Positions 8,554 to 18,472 of a stretch of DNA of 64,000 nt are shown one piece after another (position 1 is the first letter of the stretch; every line of letters begins with the position of its first letter). The stretch covers positions 186,001 through 250,000 of the forward strand of contig NZ_PGFV01000004.1 in the NCBI RefSeq assembly GCF_021023135.1. The letters are read 5' to 3'. The position numbers and the translations under genes were made by a program. This stretch comes from Brevibacterium sp. CCUG 69071 (GTDB lineage Bacteria; Actinomycetota; Actinomycetes; Actinomycetales; Brevibacteriaceae). Below the pieces are notes generated by a model. The model was not told where the DNA came from. It ran no database searches and saw nothing but the letters and a program-made list of their open reading frames with translations.

Positions 8554-8796
8554 AACGATCCTCAAAGTCGGTGTCAGTATGGTTCGGGCACGAACCACTC
8601 AGAGCAAACCTGATTGAAGGGTCAATCATTCCGATTCCACGACGTGATGCCGCTCACAGGCCGGGCAGCATGCCGCCTGCAAGCACGCCTCTCGCCTTTT
8701 CTCGGCGTTTCCGACTCCCGCGCGGGCGCGGTCATGTAAGGTCGTTGGGCAAGTGAAAGACTGTTCGATAGACGACTGCCAAGGAGTTCGGTCACC

Positions 8797-9459
8797 GTGC
8801 GTTCAACCAACGGCCGCAACAACATCCTCCGCTCGGCCCGGGACACCTTCGCCAGCAAGGGCTTCGACGGCGCCTCGATCCGCGATATCGCGCAGGCCGC
8901 CGGGCTCAGCCTCTCGGCACTCTACTACTACTTCCCGTCCAAGCAGGAAGCTCTCTACGAGCTCGTCCACACCGCGTACATGTGGTACATCGACCACAGC
9001 CGCGCCGTCATCGCCGATGTCGCCGATGACCCCACGGAGCAGCTCGTGGTCGCTGTGCGCTATCTCGCCCGTTACCGGATGGAGAACGTGTCCGTCTCCA
9101 CGGTGCTGCTGCGCGACACGGAACGGCTGACCGGCGACAACGCCGTGCGGGTCAAAGACGTCCAGCGCGAGGCTCGGGACATCATGGGCGAGATCGTCCA
9201 GTCGGGCATCGACTCCGGTGCCTTCACAGTCACCAGTGCGCAGCTGGCGACCCGCGCGATCCACTCCATCTGCAATTCGCTCTCGCTCTGGTACCGTCCC
9301 ACGGGCGATCTGACCCCGGATGACATCGAGCGCGACTTCACGCAGTACTCGCTGCGCATCCTCGGCATCGACCCAACCAAGACGGAGCTCGACCGCCTGC
9401 TGGACCTGCCCGTCAACCAGGCCGGAATGCTCGACTTCATCTCCGACACCAAAGCCTGA
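8797..9459 (+). CDS. TetR-family transcriptional regulator
   Basis: A 220-residue regulator with a GTG start and AAGGAG upstream. The N-terminal helix-turn-helix is clear (NNILRSARDTFASKGFDGAS, then IRDIAQAAGLSLSALYYYF and the PSKQEALYELV tail). The C-terminal ligand domain contains FTQYSLRILG and resembles TetR_C domains of lipid-catabolism repressors. It is divergent from the FMN reductase gene across about 240 bp. The SDR gene, with a palindrome at its start, is nearby. The ligand is unknown. Confidence 0.9.
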   Translation: MRSTNGRNNILRSARDTFASKGFDGASIRDIAQAAGLSLSALYYYFPSKQEALYELVHTAYMWYIDHSRAVIADVADDPTEQLVVAVRYLARYRMENVSVSTVLLRDTERLTGDNAVRVKDVQREARDIMGEIVQSGIDSGAFTVTSAQLATRAIHSICNSLSLWYRPTGDLTPDDIERDFTQYSLRILGIDPTKTELDRLLDLPVNQAGMLDFISDTKA

Positions 9460-9507
9460 GCCCCAGCCCCCGTCAGGTAGTTCTGGGGCGGCGTGGTCCG
9501 CGCAGAC

Positions 9508-11268
9508 TCAGCCGGCGGTGGGGCGGAGAGTCCGGGCGAGTTCGCGGCGTTTGGCCTGCTCGGCTGGATCGGGCACCGGCAGCGAGGCGATGAGCCGCTT
9601 CGTGTAGTCGTTGCTCGGCGCACCGAGCACCTTCTCCCCCGTTCCCTCCTCGAGCAGCTCACCGTGGAAGAGCACGCCGATGCGGTCGGAGAGCATATCG
9701 ACCACAGCGAGGTCGTGGCTGATGAACAGGGCCGCGAAGTCGAAGCGGTTCTGCAGCTCGACGAACAGCTCGAGCACCTTCGCCTGCACGGAGACATCGA
9801 GCGCCGAGGTCGGCTCATCGGCGATGAGCAGCTCCGGATCGAGCGCCAGACCCCGCGCCAGCGAAGCTCTCTGCCGCTGCCCGCCCGAGAGCTCGTGCGG
9901 GTACCGCGAGGCATAGGCCCCGGGCAGCTGCACCGAGTCGAGGAGTTCGAGCACCCGCTTCGACCGATCCGCCGAACTGAGATCGCGCTTGTGGATCGCG
10001 AAGGGCTCCGCGATGCACTCCCCGATCGTCAGGTGCGGGTTGAACGAGGCGGCCGGGTCCTGGAAGACGAACCCGATCCGCCGCCGGATCTTGCCGAAGC
10101 TGCGCTCCTTGAACCCGACCATCTCATGGCCGAGCACCGTGAGGCTGCCGCCGCTGGCCCTGGTCAGACCCGCGATCGCACGCCCGATCGTGGTCTTCCC
10201 GGACCCGGACTCACCGACCAGGCCGTAGACCTCGCCGGCCCGAATGTCGAAGCTGACCTTCTTCACGGCGTGGAAGTCCGGTCGCCCGATCCCACCCGGG
10301 TAGACGATGTCGAGATCCCTGGCGACGACGATCGGATCCCGCTCAGCCCGGTCGGCATCGCCAGCCCGGCCCGCGACGCCCGCGCGGTCCGCAACTGCGC
10401 CGGCCTCCCCCGCCGAGGCCGCCTTCCGGCTGCCGGCGACGGTCGAGCCCAGCCGGGGCACGGCCGCGAGCAGGTCACGGGTGTACTGCTCTTTCGGTTC
10501 GCTGAAGAGCTGCTCGACAGGCGAGACCTCGATGAGGTCCCCGCGGTACATCACGGCCACCCGGTCGGCGAGGTCGGCGACGACGCCCATGTTGTGGGTG
10601 ATGAGCACGATCGCCGTGCCCGTCTCGTCGCGCAGCTCACGGAGCAGGTCGAGGATCTCGGCCTGGACGGTGACGTCGAGGGCCGTGGTCGGCTCATCGG
10701 CGACGATGAGCTCGGCACCGAGCGCGAGCGCCATGGCGATGACGATGCGCTGCTTCTGACCGCCGGAGAACTGGTGCGGATAGTAGTCGTAGCGGCTTTC
10801 GGCATCGGGGATCCCGACCTGCCGCATGGCCGCAACGACCTTGGCCTTGAGTTCGGCCTTGCTCGCCCGCCTGTGGTGGGCGCGCAGGCCCTCGGCGATC
10901 TGCCAGCCCACCGTGTAGACGGGGTTGAGCGCCGTCGAAGGCTCCTGGAAGACCATCGAGACATCGGATCCGCGCATCTTCCGCAGCTGATCGGCCGAGA
11001 CGCTGAGCACGTCCTTGCCGGAGACGATGACCGCACCGGAACGCTGCGCGGTCTCCGGCAGCAGACCGAGGATAGACCGCGCGGTCACGGTCTTGCCCGA
11101 GCCCGATTCGCCGACGATCGCGAGCACCTCGCCGGGGGTGACCGAGAGGGACACGTCCTTGACCGCGTGGACGTCGCCGCCGTCGGTGGAGAAGGTGACG
11201 TCGAGTCCGTCGATGTCGAGGATGCTGCCGGCCGCCGAGGCGGTGGTGTGCTGTGTCTTCCTGCTCAT
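9508..11268 (-). CDS. Dipeptide/oligopeptide ABC importer ATPase, fused DppD-DppF type
   Basis: A 586-residue protein with two complete ABC ATPase domains in one chain. The first has Walker A GESGSGKT at residues 53-60, signature SGGQKQR and Walker B LIVADEPTTALDVT. The second, from about residue 310, has GESGSGKTT, LSGGQRQR and LLIADEPTSALDVS. Each ends with the oligopeptide-binding-ATPase C-terminal segment. The linker near residues 275-305 is Ala/Gly/Asp-rich. The start at 11268 follows GGAGG and overlaps the permease stop by 4 bp (ATGA). It is the last gene of a four-gene importer operon and energises the two permeases. Confidence 0.95.
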   Translation of the reverse strand: MSRKTQHTTASAAGSILDIDGLDVTFSTDGGDVHAVKDVSLSVTPGEVLAIVGESGSGKTVTARSILGLLPETAQRSGAVIVSGKDVLSVSADQLRKMRGSDVSMVFQEPSTALNPVYTVGWQIAEGLRAHHRRASKAELKAKVVAAMRQVGIPDAESRYDYYPHQFSGGQKQRIVIAMALALGAELIVADEPTTALDVTVQAEILDLLRELRDETGTAIVLITHNMGVVADLADRVAVMYRGDLIEVSPVEQLFSEPKEQYTRDLLAAVPRLGSTVAGSRKAASAGEAGAVADRAGVAGRAGDADRAERDPIVVARDLDIVYPGGIGRPDFHAVKKVSFDIRAGEVYGLVGESGSGKTTIGRAIAGLTRASGGSLTVLGHEMVGFKERSFGKIRRRIGFVFQDPAASFNPHLTIGECIAEPFAIHKRDLSSADRSKRVLELLDSVQLPGAYASRYPHELSGGQRQRASLARGLALDPELLIADEPTSALDVSVQAKVLELFVELQNRFDFAALFISHDLAVVDMLSDRIGVLFHGELLEEGTGEKVLGAPSNDYTKRLIASLPVPDPAEQAKRRELARTLRPTAG

Positions 11269-12359
11269 GCCGTGGCCTCCGCCTTCGTCGCAGTCTTCGC
11301 TCCGGCGCCGCCGGACTTCGTCTTCGCCTTCCGGCGCACCCGCAGACGCGGGTCGTTGAGGTCGTTCATCGACTCGCCGACCAGGGTGATGCCGAGCACC
11401 GTGAGCACGATGGCCAGGCCCGGGAACACCGAGGTCCACCACACGCCGCTGGTCACATCCGGCAGCGCCTTGTTGAGGTCATAACCCCATTCCGACGCCG
11501 AGGTGGGTTCGATTCCGAAGCCCAGGAACCCGAGCCCGGCCAAGGTCAGAATCGCCTCGGAGGAGTTGAGTGTGAAGATCAGCGGCAGGGTCCTCGTGGC
11601 GTTGCGGAAGATGTGCTTCGAGATGATCCGCGTCTTCGAAGCGCCGAGCACGATCGCCGATTCGACGAAGGGCTCGGCTTTGAGCCGCAGGGTCTCCGCG
11701 CGGACGACGCGGAAGTACTGCGGAATGAAGACCACGGTGATCGAGAAGGCCGCGGCGGCGATGCCGCCCCAGGCGCTCGACTGCCCGCCGGAGATCGCGA
11801 TCGACATGACGAGCGCGAGCAGCAGGGTCGGGAAAGCGTAGACCGCATCGGCGATGACGACGAGGATCCGGTCGAGCCAACCGCCGAGGTAGCCCGAGAT
11901 GAGTCCGAGGATGACTCCGGCGAAGATCGACATGATCACGGCCACGATGATCACGGCCACCGCGGTCTGCGCGCCCCAGACCACGCGGGAGAAGACGTCG
12001 TACCCGCCGACGGTCGTGCCCCAGATGTGGGAGCCGCCGGGTGGGAGCTTCGAGCCGAAGTTGCCCTCGGCCGTGCCCAGCTGGTTGTAGCCGTAGGGGG
12101 CGATGAGCGGGGCGAAGATCGCGCAGATGAGGACGATGCCGCAGAGCACGAGCCCGGTGATGAGCATGCCGCGCTGCAGTCCCACGGACTGGCGCAGGTG
12201 CGAGACGATCGGCAGGCGGGAGAACCAGGACTTCTTGGCCTTCTCATCGAAGGCGATGGCGGGGACACCGGAACCGGGGGCCGCCTCGGCGACGTTCTCG
12301 TTCTCAGCAGTCGAGGCTGCGATGTCCGGTGTGGACGGTGTGTTGTCGTCGGTGGGCAT
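11265..12359 (-). CDS. Dipeptide/oligopeptide ABC importer permease, DppC type
   Basis: A 364-residue membrane protein. A hydrophilic N-terminal tail of about 60 residues, Asp/Ala-rich, precedes the OppC N-terminal domain and a BPD_transp_1 domain with five or six helices. The ATPase-contacting EAA loop reads EPFVESAIVLGASKTRIISK. Its start overlaps the upstream permease stop by one base (TGATG) and its stop overlaps the ATPase start (ATGA), so synthesis of the three proteins is coupled. Confidence 0.93.
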   Translation of the reverse strand: MPTDDNTPSTPDIAASTAENENVAEAAPGSGVPAIAFDEKAKKSWFSRLPIVSHLRQSVGLQRGMLITGLVLCGIVLICAIFAPLIAPYGYNQLGTAEGNFGSKLPPGGSHIWGTTVGGYDVFSRVVWGAQTAVAVIIVAVIMSIFAGVILGLISGYLGGWLDRILVVIADAVYAFPTLLLALVMSIAISGGQSSAWGGIAAAAFSITVVFIPQYFRVVRAETLRLKAEPFVESAIVLGASKTRIISKHIFRNATRTLPLIFTLNSSEAILTLAGLGFLGFGIEPTSASEWGYDLNKALPDVTSGVWWTSVFPGLAIVLTVLGITLVGESMNDLNDPRLRVRRKAKTKSGGAGAKTATKAEATA

Positions 12360-13450
12360 CAGTACCTCACTCGGGGGTCGATGAAGGCGGCGATGACGTC
12401 GACGAGGAAGTTCGTGAACGCCACGATGACGGCGAGGAAGACGACGATTCCCTGGACGGCGACGAAGTCACGGGCGGTGAGGTATTCGGCGAGTTTGAAG
12501 CCGAGCCCCTTCCATTCGAACGTCGTCTCCGTGAGCACGGCACCGGCGAGCATGAGCGCGATCTGCATCCCCATCACCGTGATGATCGGGATCAGCGCGG
12601 GACGGTAGGCGTGCTTGGTGACCAGCCGGTATTCCGATATTCCGCGCGAACGCCCGGAGTCGATGTACTGCTGGCCGAGCGTGCCGATGAGATTCGTGCG
12701 CACGAGGCGGAGGAAGACTCCCGCCGTGAGCACTCCGAGGGCGATCGCCGGCAGCACCGCGTGGGCGAGCACATCACCGAGGACCTCGAAATTGCCGATC
12801 CGGATCGCGTCGATGATGTAGAACCGGGTCGGCGCGACCACTCCGGACATGATGTATTCGGTCTGGGTGGTGCCGCGTCCGGCAACCGGCAGGATCGGCA
12901 GGAAGACGCCGAAGATGAGCTTGAGGATCATGCCCGCGAAGAACACCGGGGTCGCATAGCCGAGGATCGCGAGGATGCGCAGGGCGGCATCCGGGGCCTT
13001 GTCACGGTGGTAGGCGGCGAGCATGCCCAGCGGAATGCCGAGGATGAAGGCGACGATGAGGGCGTAGAAGACAAGCTCGATGGTCGCGGTTCCGTAGCTG
13101 AGCAGGATGGAGGTGACCGGCTGCCCGTCGGAGACGGCCGTGCCGAAATCACCCTTGAGCAGGTTGCCCATGTATTCGAAGTACTGGATGAGGATCGGTC
13201 GGTCGTAGCCGGCGGCGTGGATGCGCTCGGCCAGCTGGCTCTGGGTCAGACGTCCACCCAGGGCGGCGGTGATCGGGTCACCGGTGATCCGCATGAGGAA
13301 GAAGACGAGTGTGGTGAGAATGAAGATGGTGGGAATGATGAGGAGGAACCGGATGAGGACGTAGCGTCCCAGTCCGCCTCCCGAGGGCTTCTTCACCGCG
13401 ACCGAGGTCTCGGCGGCTTCTGCCCCTGGTTCGCTGATATCTGCAGTCAT
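12359..13450 (-). CDS. Dipeptide/oligopeptide ABC importer permease, DppB type
   Basis: A 363-residue permease. After about 25 cytosolic residues the first helix reads RFLLIIPTIFILTTLVFFL and the typical DppB MRITGDP motif follows. The EAA loop, YIDSGRSRGISEYRLVTKHA, is visible before the last helices. AAGGAA sits just upstream of the ATG. It is separated from the upstream binding-protein gene by 136 bp containing a strong hairpin and is coupled to the downstream permease by TGATG. Confidence 0.93.
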   Translation of the reverse strand: MTADISEPGAEAAETSVAVKKPSGGGLGRYVLIRFLLIIPTIFILTTLVFFLMRITGDPITAALGGRLTQSQLAERIHAAGYDRPILIQYFEYMGNLLKGDFGTAVSDGQPVTSILLSYGTATIELVFYALIVAFILGIPLGMLAAYHRDKAPDAALRILAILGYATPVFFAGMILKLIFGVFLPILPVAGRGTTQTEYIMSGVVAPTRFYIIDAIRIGNFEVLGDVLAHAVLPAIALGVLTAGVFLRLVRTNLIGTLGQQYIDSGRSRGISEYRLVTKHAYRPALIPIITVMGMQIALMLAGAVLTETTFEWKGLGFKLAEYLTARDFVAVQGIVVFLAVIVAFTNFLVDVIAAFIDPRVRY

Positions 13451-13521
13451 GTGTTCCTTCGGTGGTTCTCGTTCAATTCCGCGCGCCGAGGTGGTCCGCC
13501 GTTGCGTGCGAACGCACCACG

Positions 13522-13555
13522 AGGTGCAGGTGGCCCTCGGGGCTCACCTGCACCT
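13522..13555 (-). terminator. Hairpin between binding-protein and permease genes
   Basis: AGGTGCAGGTG (13522-13532) and CACCTGCACCT (13545-13555) form an 11-bp perfect stem with a 12-nt loop, 32 bp beyond the binding-protein stop. Such structures commonly protect or partly terminate the binding-protein transcript so that this subunit is made in excess over the permeases. Confidence 0.65.
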
Positions 13556-13586
13556 CATGTCGACGATCAGACGCCGTGTGGTGCTC

Positions 13587-15218
13587 TCACTTGCTCAGCA
13601 GCGCCAGACGGAACTGGAACGCGGGGTCGAGGGTGTCATCGACGCCCTTGACATCCTTGCCGGACACGGCGATCTGATTGCCCTGCAGCAGCGGCAGGGT
13701 CGGCAGCTCTTCGGAGAGCTGACCCTGGATCTTCTTCAGCGCCTCGGCTCGTTCGCCCTCGTCGGCGATGGAGGACTGAGCGTTGAGCTCCTTGTTCATC
13801 GTCTCGTCGCGGTAGTGGTTGGCGAGGAACGACGGAGTCTCATCGGTGTCGTAGAAGAACGGCACCAGGTAGTTGTCGGCATCCGAGTAGTCCGGGAACC
13901 AACCCAGCTGATACATCGGGTAGACGTCATCGGTGCGGTCCTTGCTGTACTGCACCCATTCGGTCGACTGGAGGTTGACCTTGAACAGTCCAGTCTTGTC
14001 CAGCTGATCCTTGACCAGGGCGTACTCGTCGCCCGAGGAGGGACCGTAGTGGTCGGGGTTGTACTGCAGGTTGAGTTCGACCGGGGTCTCGACGCCGGCA
14101 TCTTCGAGGGCCTTCTTGGCCTTGTCGACATCGGCACCGCCCTGCCCGTCGCCGTAGGCGGACTTGAGCGGCTCGTCGGCACCCGGCAGTCCGTCGGGCA
14201 CGTGCGAGTACAGCGGGGTGAAGGTGTCCTTGTAGACCTGCGAGGCGATCGCCTGACGATCGACCGAGTCCGCCATGGCCTGACGCACGGCGAGCGCCTT
14301 CTTCTCATCGGCATCGTCGGTCTTCGCGCCGAAGGGCATCGTGTCCATGTTGTAGACGATGTAGCGGATCTCTCCGCCGGGGCCTTTGTGGACCGTGAGG
14401 TCGTCGTTGCCGCCGAGATCTTCGATGTCGGTGGCCGAGAGCGAACGCCAGGCCACGTCGATCGTGCCCTCTTGGACGTCGAGCTTCATGTTGTTCGCGT
14501 CCGAGTAGTACTTCATCTGCACCGTGTCGGTCTTCGCCGGCTCCAGGTAGCCCTGGTAGTCCGGGTTGGCCTTGTAGGTGAGCAGTTCGTTGAACTTGAA
14601 GCCGTCGATCGTGTAGGGACCTGCAAAGGCCTTGCCGTCGACGATGTCCTGGTCATCGGTGACCTCGTCGGGTGAGAACACGTCCTCATCGACGATCGGG
14701 CCGGCCGCACTGGCGAGGACTCCGGGCCAGGTCTGGTCGTTCTTGCGCTTGAGGTTGAAGATCACCGTCTGATCATCGGGGGTCTCCACCGATTCGAGCC
14801 CGCCGAGGAGGGACGACGGTCCGTTGGGATCCTGGATCTTCAGCTGCCGGTCGAAGGTGAACTTCACGTCCGAGGAGGTGAGGTCGTTTCCGTTCGCGTA
14901 CTTCAGGCCCTCTTTGAGCTTGACCTCGTATTTGGTCGGCTCCGAGAAGTCGGCCGATTCCGCGATGGAGGGATTGAGCTCCGCCGTGCCCGGTTTGTAC
15001 GCCAGGATGTATGGGTAGACCTGCTGCTCGACGAGCGAGCTTCCGTTGTCGTAGGCCGCGGCCGGGTCGAGTGCGACCACCTTGTCCGTGGTGCCCACGG
15101 TCAGGGAACCACCGCCCTCTTCGCCGTTCTCGCCTGTGGTCGAGGTCGAGCATGCCGAGAGAAGCAACGCGCCGGCGGCGGCGATTGCCACGGCCTTTGC
15201 ACCAGTTCGACGTTTCAT
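13587..15218 (-). CDS. Peptide ABC importer substrate-binding lipoprotein (SBP family 5)
   Basis: A 543-residue extracytoplasmic binding protein. The start at 15218 has AGGA upstream and gives a clear lipoprotein signal: MKRRTGAKAVAIAAAGALLL then the lipobox LLSAC, so Cys is lipidated. The mature protein starts with a Ser/Thr/Gly/Glu linker and has the DppA/OppA-type fold, including YEVKLKEGLKYANGNDLTSS, the usual family-5 signature region. It is the first gene of the importer operon and delivers oligopeptides or similar solutes to the permeases. It diverges from the AGCS symporter gene across a 292-bp region. Confidence 0.93.
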   Translation of the reverse strand: MKRRTGAKAVAIAAAGALLLSACSTSTTGENGEEGGGSLTVGTTDKVVALDPAAAYDNGSSLVEQQVYPYILAYKPGTAELNPSIAESADFSEPTKYEVKLKEGLKYANGNDLTSSDVKFTFDRQLKIQDPNGPSSLLGGLESVETPDDQTVIFNLKRKNDQTWPGVLASAAGPIVDEDVFSPDEVTDDQDIVDGKAFAGPYTIDGFKFNELLTYKANPDYQGYLEPAKTDTVQMKYYSDANNMKLDVQEGTIDVAWRSLSATDIEDLGGNDDLTVHKGPGGEIRYIVYNMDTMPFGAKTDDADEKKALAVRQAMADSVDRQAIASQVYKDTFTPLYSHVPDGLPGADEPLKSAYGDGQGGADVDKAKKALEDAGVETPVELNLQYNPDHYGPSSGDEYALVKDQLDKTGLFKVNLQSTEWVQYSKDRTDDVYPMYQLGWFPDYSDADNYLVPFFYDTDETPSFLANHYRDETMNKELNAQSSIADEGERAEALKKIQGQLSEELPTLPLLQGNQIAVSGKDVKGVDDTLDPAFQFRLALLSK

Positions 15219-15510
15219 TGTGTTCCTGTCTTCCATTAGTGCTCTCCGTGTCGTCTTTGCCCGGAGAGATCCGCACCACATCATACGGATTCTGTCCCAA
15301 ATAGTGAACTGCACCATATGATCCACTTCACTTCGCAACCGCATCGCAACACGAAACGACGGCGATCGCGCTCGATTTGCGTCACAGATCACAATCGGTT
15401 TGACTTATGAGGTCAATCACAGAGAAATGCCAAGCATCTCTCGGATTTCAGAAGCTTCGCACCGCACGCTGACCCGCAGGAGTCGGGTCGCACCGAACGA
15501 TTGGAGAATC

Positions 15511-17049
15511 GTGGCCGCATTCATCGACTGGCTCAATGGGGTGGTCTGGTCGTCCGCTCTCGTCTACCTGTGCCTCGGTGCAGGCGTCTATTTCACGATC
15601 CGCTCTCGGGCCGTGCAGATCCGTCAGGTCAAGGCGATCTTCATGCAGATGTTCACGGGCAAGAGCTCGAATGAGGGCGTCTCCTCGTTCCAGGCGCTGG
15701 CCATCTCCCTGGCCGGACGCGTCGGCGTGGGCAACATCGCCGGTGTCGCCACGGCCATCGGCTTCGGCGGACCGGGTGCCGTCGTGTGGATGTGGATCTC
15801 GGCCCTGCTGGGAGCCTCGACCTCCTACGTCGAATCGACTCTCGGTCAGGTGTTCAAGGAGCACGACCCCCGCACAGGCGAATACCGCGGCGGTCCGGCC
15901 TTCTACATCGAGAAGGCCTACCGACACACGAAGGCCAGGGGGCTGTTCAAGGTCTACGGCATGGTCTTCGCCGCCGTCACCGTCATCGCCATGAGCTTCA
16001 TGCTTCCGGGCATCCAGGCCAATGCGATCTCCGGGGCCGTCGAGAACGCGTGGAATCTGCCGACGTGGGTCACCGCAATCGCCCTGGTCATCATCATGGG
16101 CTTCATCGTCATCGGCGGCATCAAGCGCATCGCCCACTTCGCCTCGCTGGCCGTGCCGTTCATGGCCGTCATCTACATCATCGCGGCCATCGCCGTCACC
16201 GTCCTCAATGCCGATCAGATCATCCCGGTCTTCGAGCTCGTGTTCAAGTCCGCCTTCGGCGTCGACGCCGGACAGGACGCTGCTTTCGGCGGCATCATCG
16301 GCATGGCGGTCCAGTGGGGAGTCCAGCGCGGCATCTACTCCAACGAGGCCGGTCAGGGGACCGGACCGCATGCCGCGTCGGCCGCGGAAGTCTCACACCC
16401 GACCAAGCAGGGACTCGTGCAGGCCGGTTCCGTCTACATCGACACTCTGTTCGTGTGCTCGGCGACCGCGTTCATGATCCTTTCGACAGGCATGTACAGA
16501 GTCTTCGATGCCGATGGCGAGACGATCATCGGCACCGGTCGCGGGCAGATGGCCGAGGCCATCGCGGCCACGCCGGGCGAGAAGTGGCCGCAGGCGGGCC
16601 TCGACTCGATGCTCTCCGGATTCGGCGGTTCGTTCATCGCGATCTCGATCTTCCTGTTCGCGCTGACGACGATGGTTGCCTACTACTACATGGCCGAGAC
16701 GAACCTCGTCTACCTGCTGGGCAAGATCAGGAACACCATGGTGCTGGCCGTGGCGAAGCGGCTCCTGCAGCTCGTCATCGTCATCGCCGTGGCCGTCGGT
16801 GCGATGTCGACCGCCGGCAGCGCCTGGGCGCTCGGTGATATCGGCGTCGGTCTCATGGCCTGGCTGAACATCATCGCGATCCTCATCCTGCAGCAGCCGG
16901 CGTTCAAGCTCCTGCGTGACTTCGAACGTCAGGTCAAGCACGGCCTCGATCCGGTGTTCGAACCCGAGAAGCTCGGCATCCGCAATGCCGACTTCTGGGA
17001 TCAGCGGGTCGCACGGCTCAAGGCCGGCGAGGCGGTGCCGGAGGGCTGA
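15511..17049 (+). CDS. Sodium:alanine/glycine symporter (AGCS family)
   Basis: A 512-residue membrane protein with about eleven helices. Family motifs are intact: GRVGVGNIAGVATAIGFGGP in the substrate/Na+ site and YSNEAGQGTGPHAASAAEV. It imports alanine or glycine with Na+. The GTG start at 15511 has GGAG at the right distance and matches the usual N-terminus (IDWLNGVVWSSALVYLCLG); an upstream in-frame start at 15400 would add 37 charged residues and has no ribosome-binding site. It ends in a C-terminal cytosolic tail. A strong two-sided hairpin separates it from the convergent aldolase gene. Confidence 0.93.
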   Translation: MAAFIDWLNGVVWSSALVYLCLGAGVYFTIRSRAVQIRQVKAIFMQMFTGKSSNEGVSSFQALAISLAGRVGVGNIAGVATAIGFGGPGAVVWMWISALLGASTSYVESTLGQVFKEHDPRTGEYRGGPAFYIEKAYRHTKARGLFKVYGMVFAAVTVIAMSFMLPGIQANAISGAVENAWNLPTWVTAIALVIIMGFIVIGGIKRIAHFASLAVPFMAVIYIIAAIAVTVLNADQIIPVFELVFKSAFGVDAGQDAAFGGIIGMAVQWGVQRGIYSNEAGQGTGPHAASAAEVSHPTKQGLVQAGSVYIDTLFVCSATAFMILSTGMYRVFDADGETIIGTGRGQMAEAIAATPGEKWPQAGLDSMLSGFGGSFIAISIFLFALTTMVAYYYMAETNLVYLLGKIRNTMVLAVAKRLLQLVIVIAVAVGAMSTAGSAWALGDIGVGLMAWLNIIAILILQQPAFKLLRDFERQVKHGLDPVFEPEKLGIRNADFWDQRVARLKAGEAVPEG

Positions 17050-17062
17050 GGCTCAGCCGCAG

Positions 17063-17116
17063 GTGAATGGACTGCGAGGCCCGGGACAATGGCGTCCCGG
17101 GCCTCGTGCCATTCAC
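17063..17116. terminator. Bidirectional terminator between symporter and aldolase genes
   Basis: CGAGGCCCGGGAC (17075-17087) pairs with GTCCCGGGCCTCG (17094-17106) over 13 bp with a 6-nt loop. It is extended by outer arms GTGAATGG (17063-17070) and CCATTCAC (17109-17116). It serves both convergent genes. Confidence 0.85.
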
Positions 17117-17148
17117 AGACCTTGGTGGTCAGAGACCTGGGTGGTACT

Positions 17149-18171
<1,023 letters not shown>

Positions 18172-18472
18172 ACATGCTCCTTTGTCGGTCTGGATGGTGC
18201 ACTGTCAGTTGCTCCCAGGTTACTCGGTCAGCCGGGGAGTCAGAAGCAGGCATCGAGGTATACACCGAACTCTCATCCGGACTGTGTCTGCCGTGTCGGG
18301 ATTCCACGGCCAGACGACACGAACCGTGCGCCTCGCGCCATCAGCTGGGTGAATGCCAGGGGCGACCCGGAGCGTCAACTCCGAGTCGCCCATGAACTGT
18401 CTTCGAGCGCGGTCTGCGCCACGGACACGCCGCGTACTCAGCTCCGTCACCGTCGCGCGATGACGGGACTCG
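18172..18472. other. Gene-free stretch upstream of aldolase, contains BCCT terminator
   Basis: This 301-bp stretch separates the BCCT stop (18473) from the aldolase start. It holds a hairpin at 18360-18391 (GGGCGAC.CGGAG paired with CTCCG.GTCGCCC, loop CGTCAA), about 80 bp past the BCCT stop. The aldolase promoter must lie between that and 18190. I see no further gene. Confidence 0.6.
18360..18391 (-). terminator. Terminator hairpin after the BCCT transporter gene
   Basis: A 12-bp stem with one mismatch: GGGCGACCCGGAG opposite CTCCGAGTCGCCC with a 6-nt loop. It is positioned to end the BCCT transcript before the aldolase promoter. Confidence 0.65.

Noticed and set aside
11253-12608. Plus-strand open frame across the importer permease genes
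   Set aside because: Shadow frame with Asp/Glu/Arg-rich composition; the opposite strand encodes recognisable DppC and DppB permeases.
13449-14675. Plus-strand open frame across the peptide-binding protein gene
   Set aside because: Val/Leu/Gly-rich shadow without domain features; the minus strand encodes a clear lipoprotein.
15219-15510. Possible glycine riboswitch in front of the AGCS symporter
   Set aside because: No glycine-aptamer core or other riboswitch fold was recognisable in this region, which looks like an ordinary divergent promoter region.
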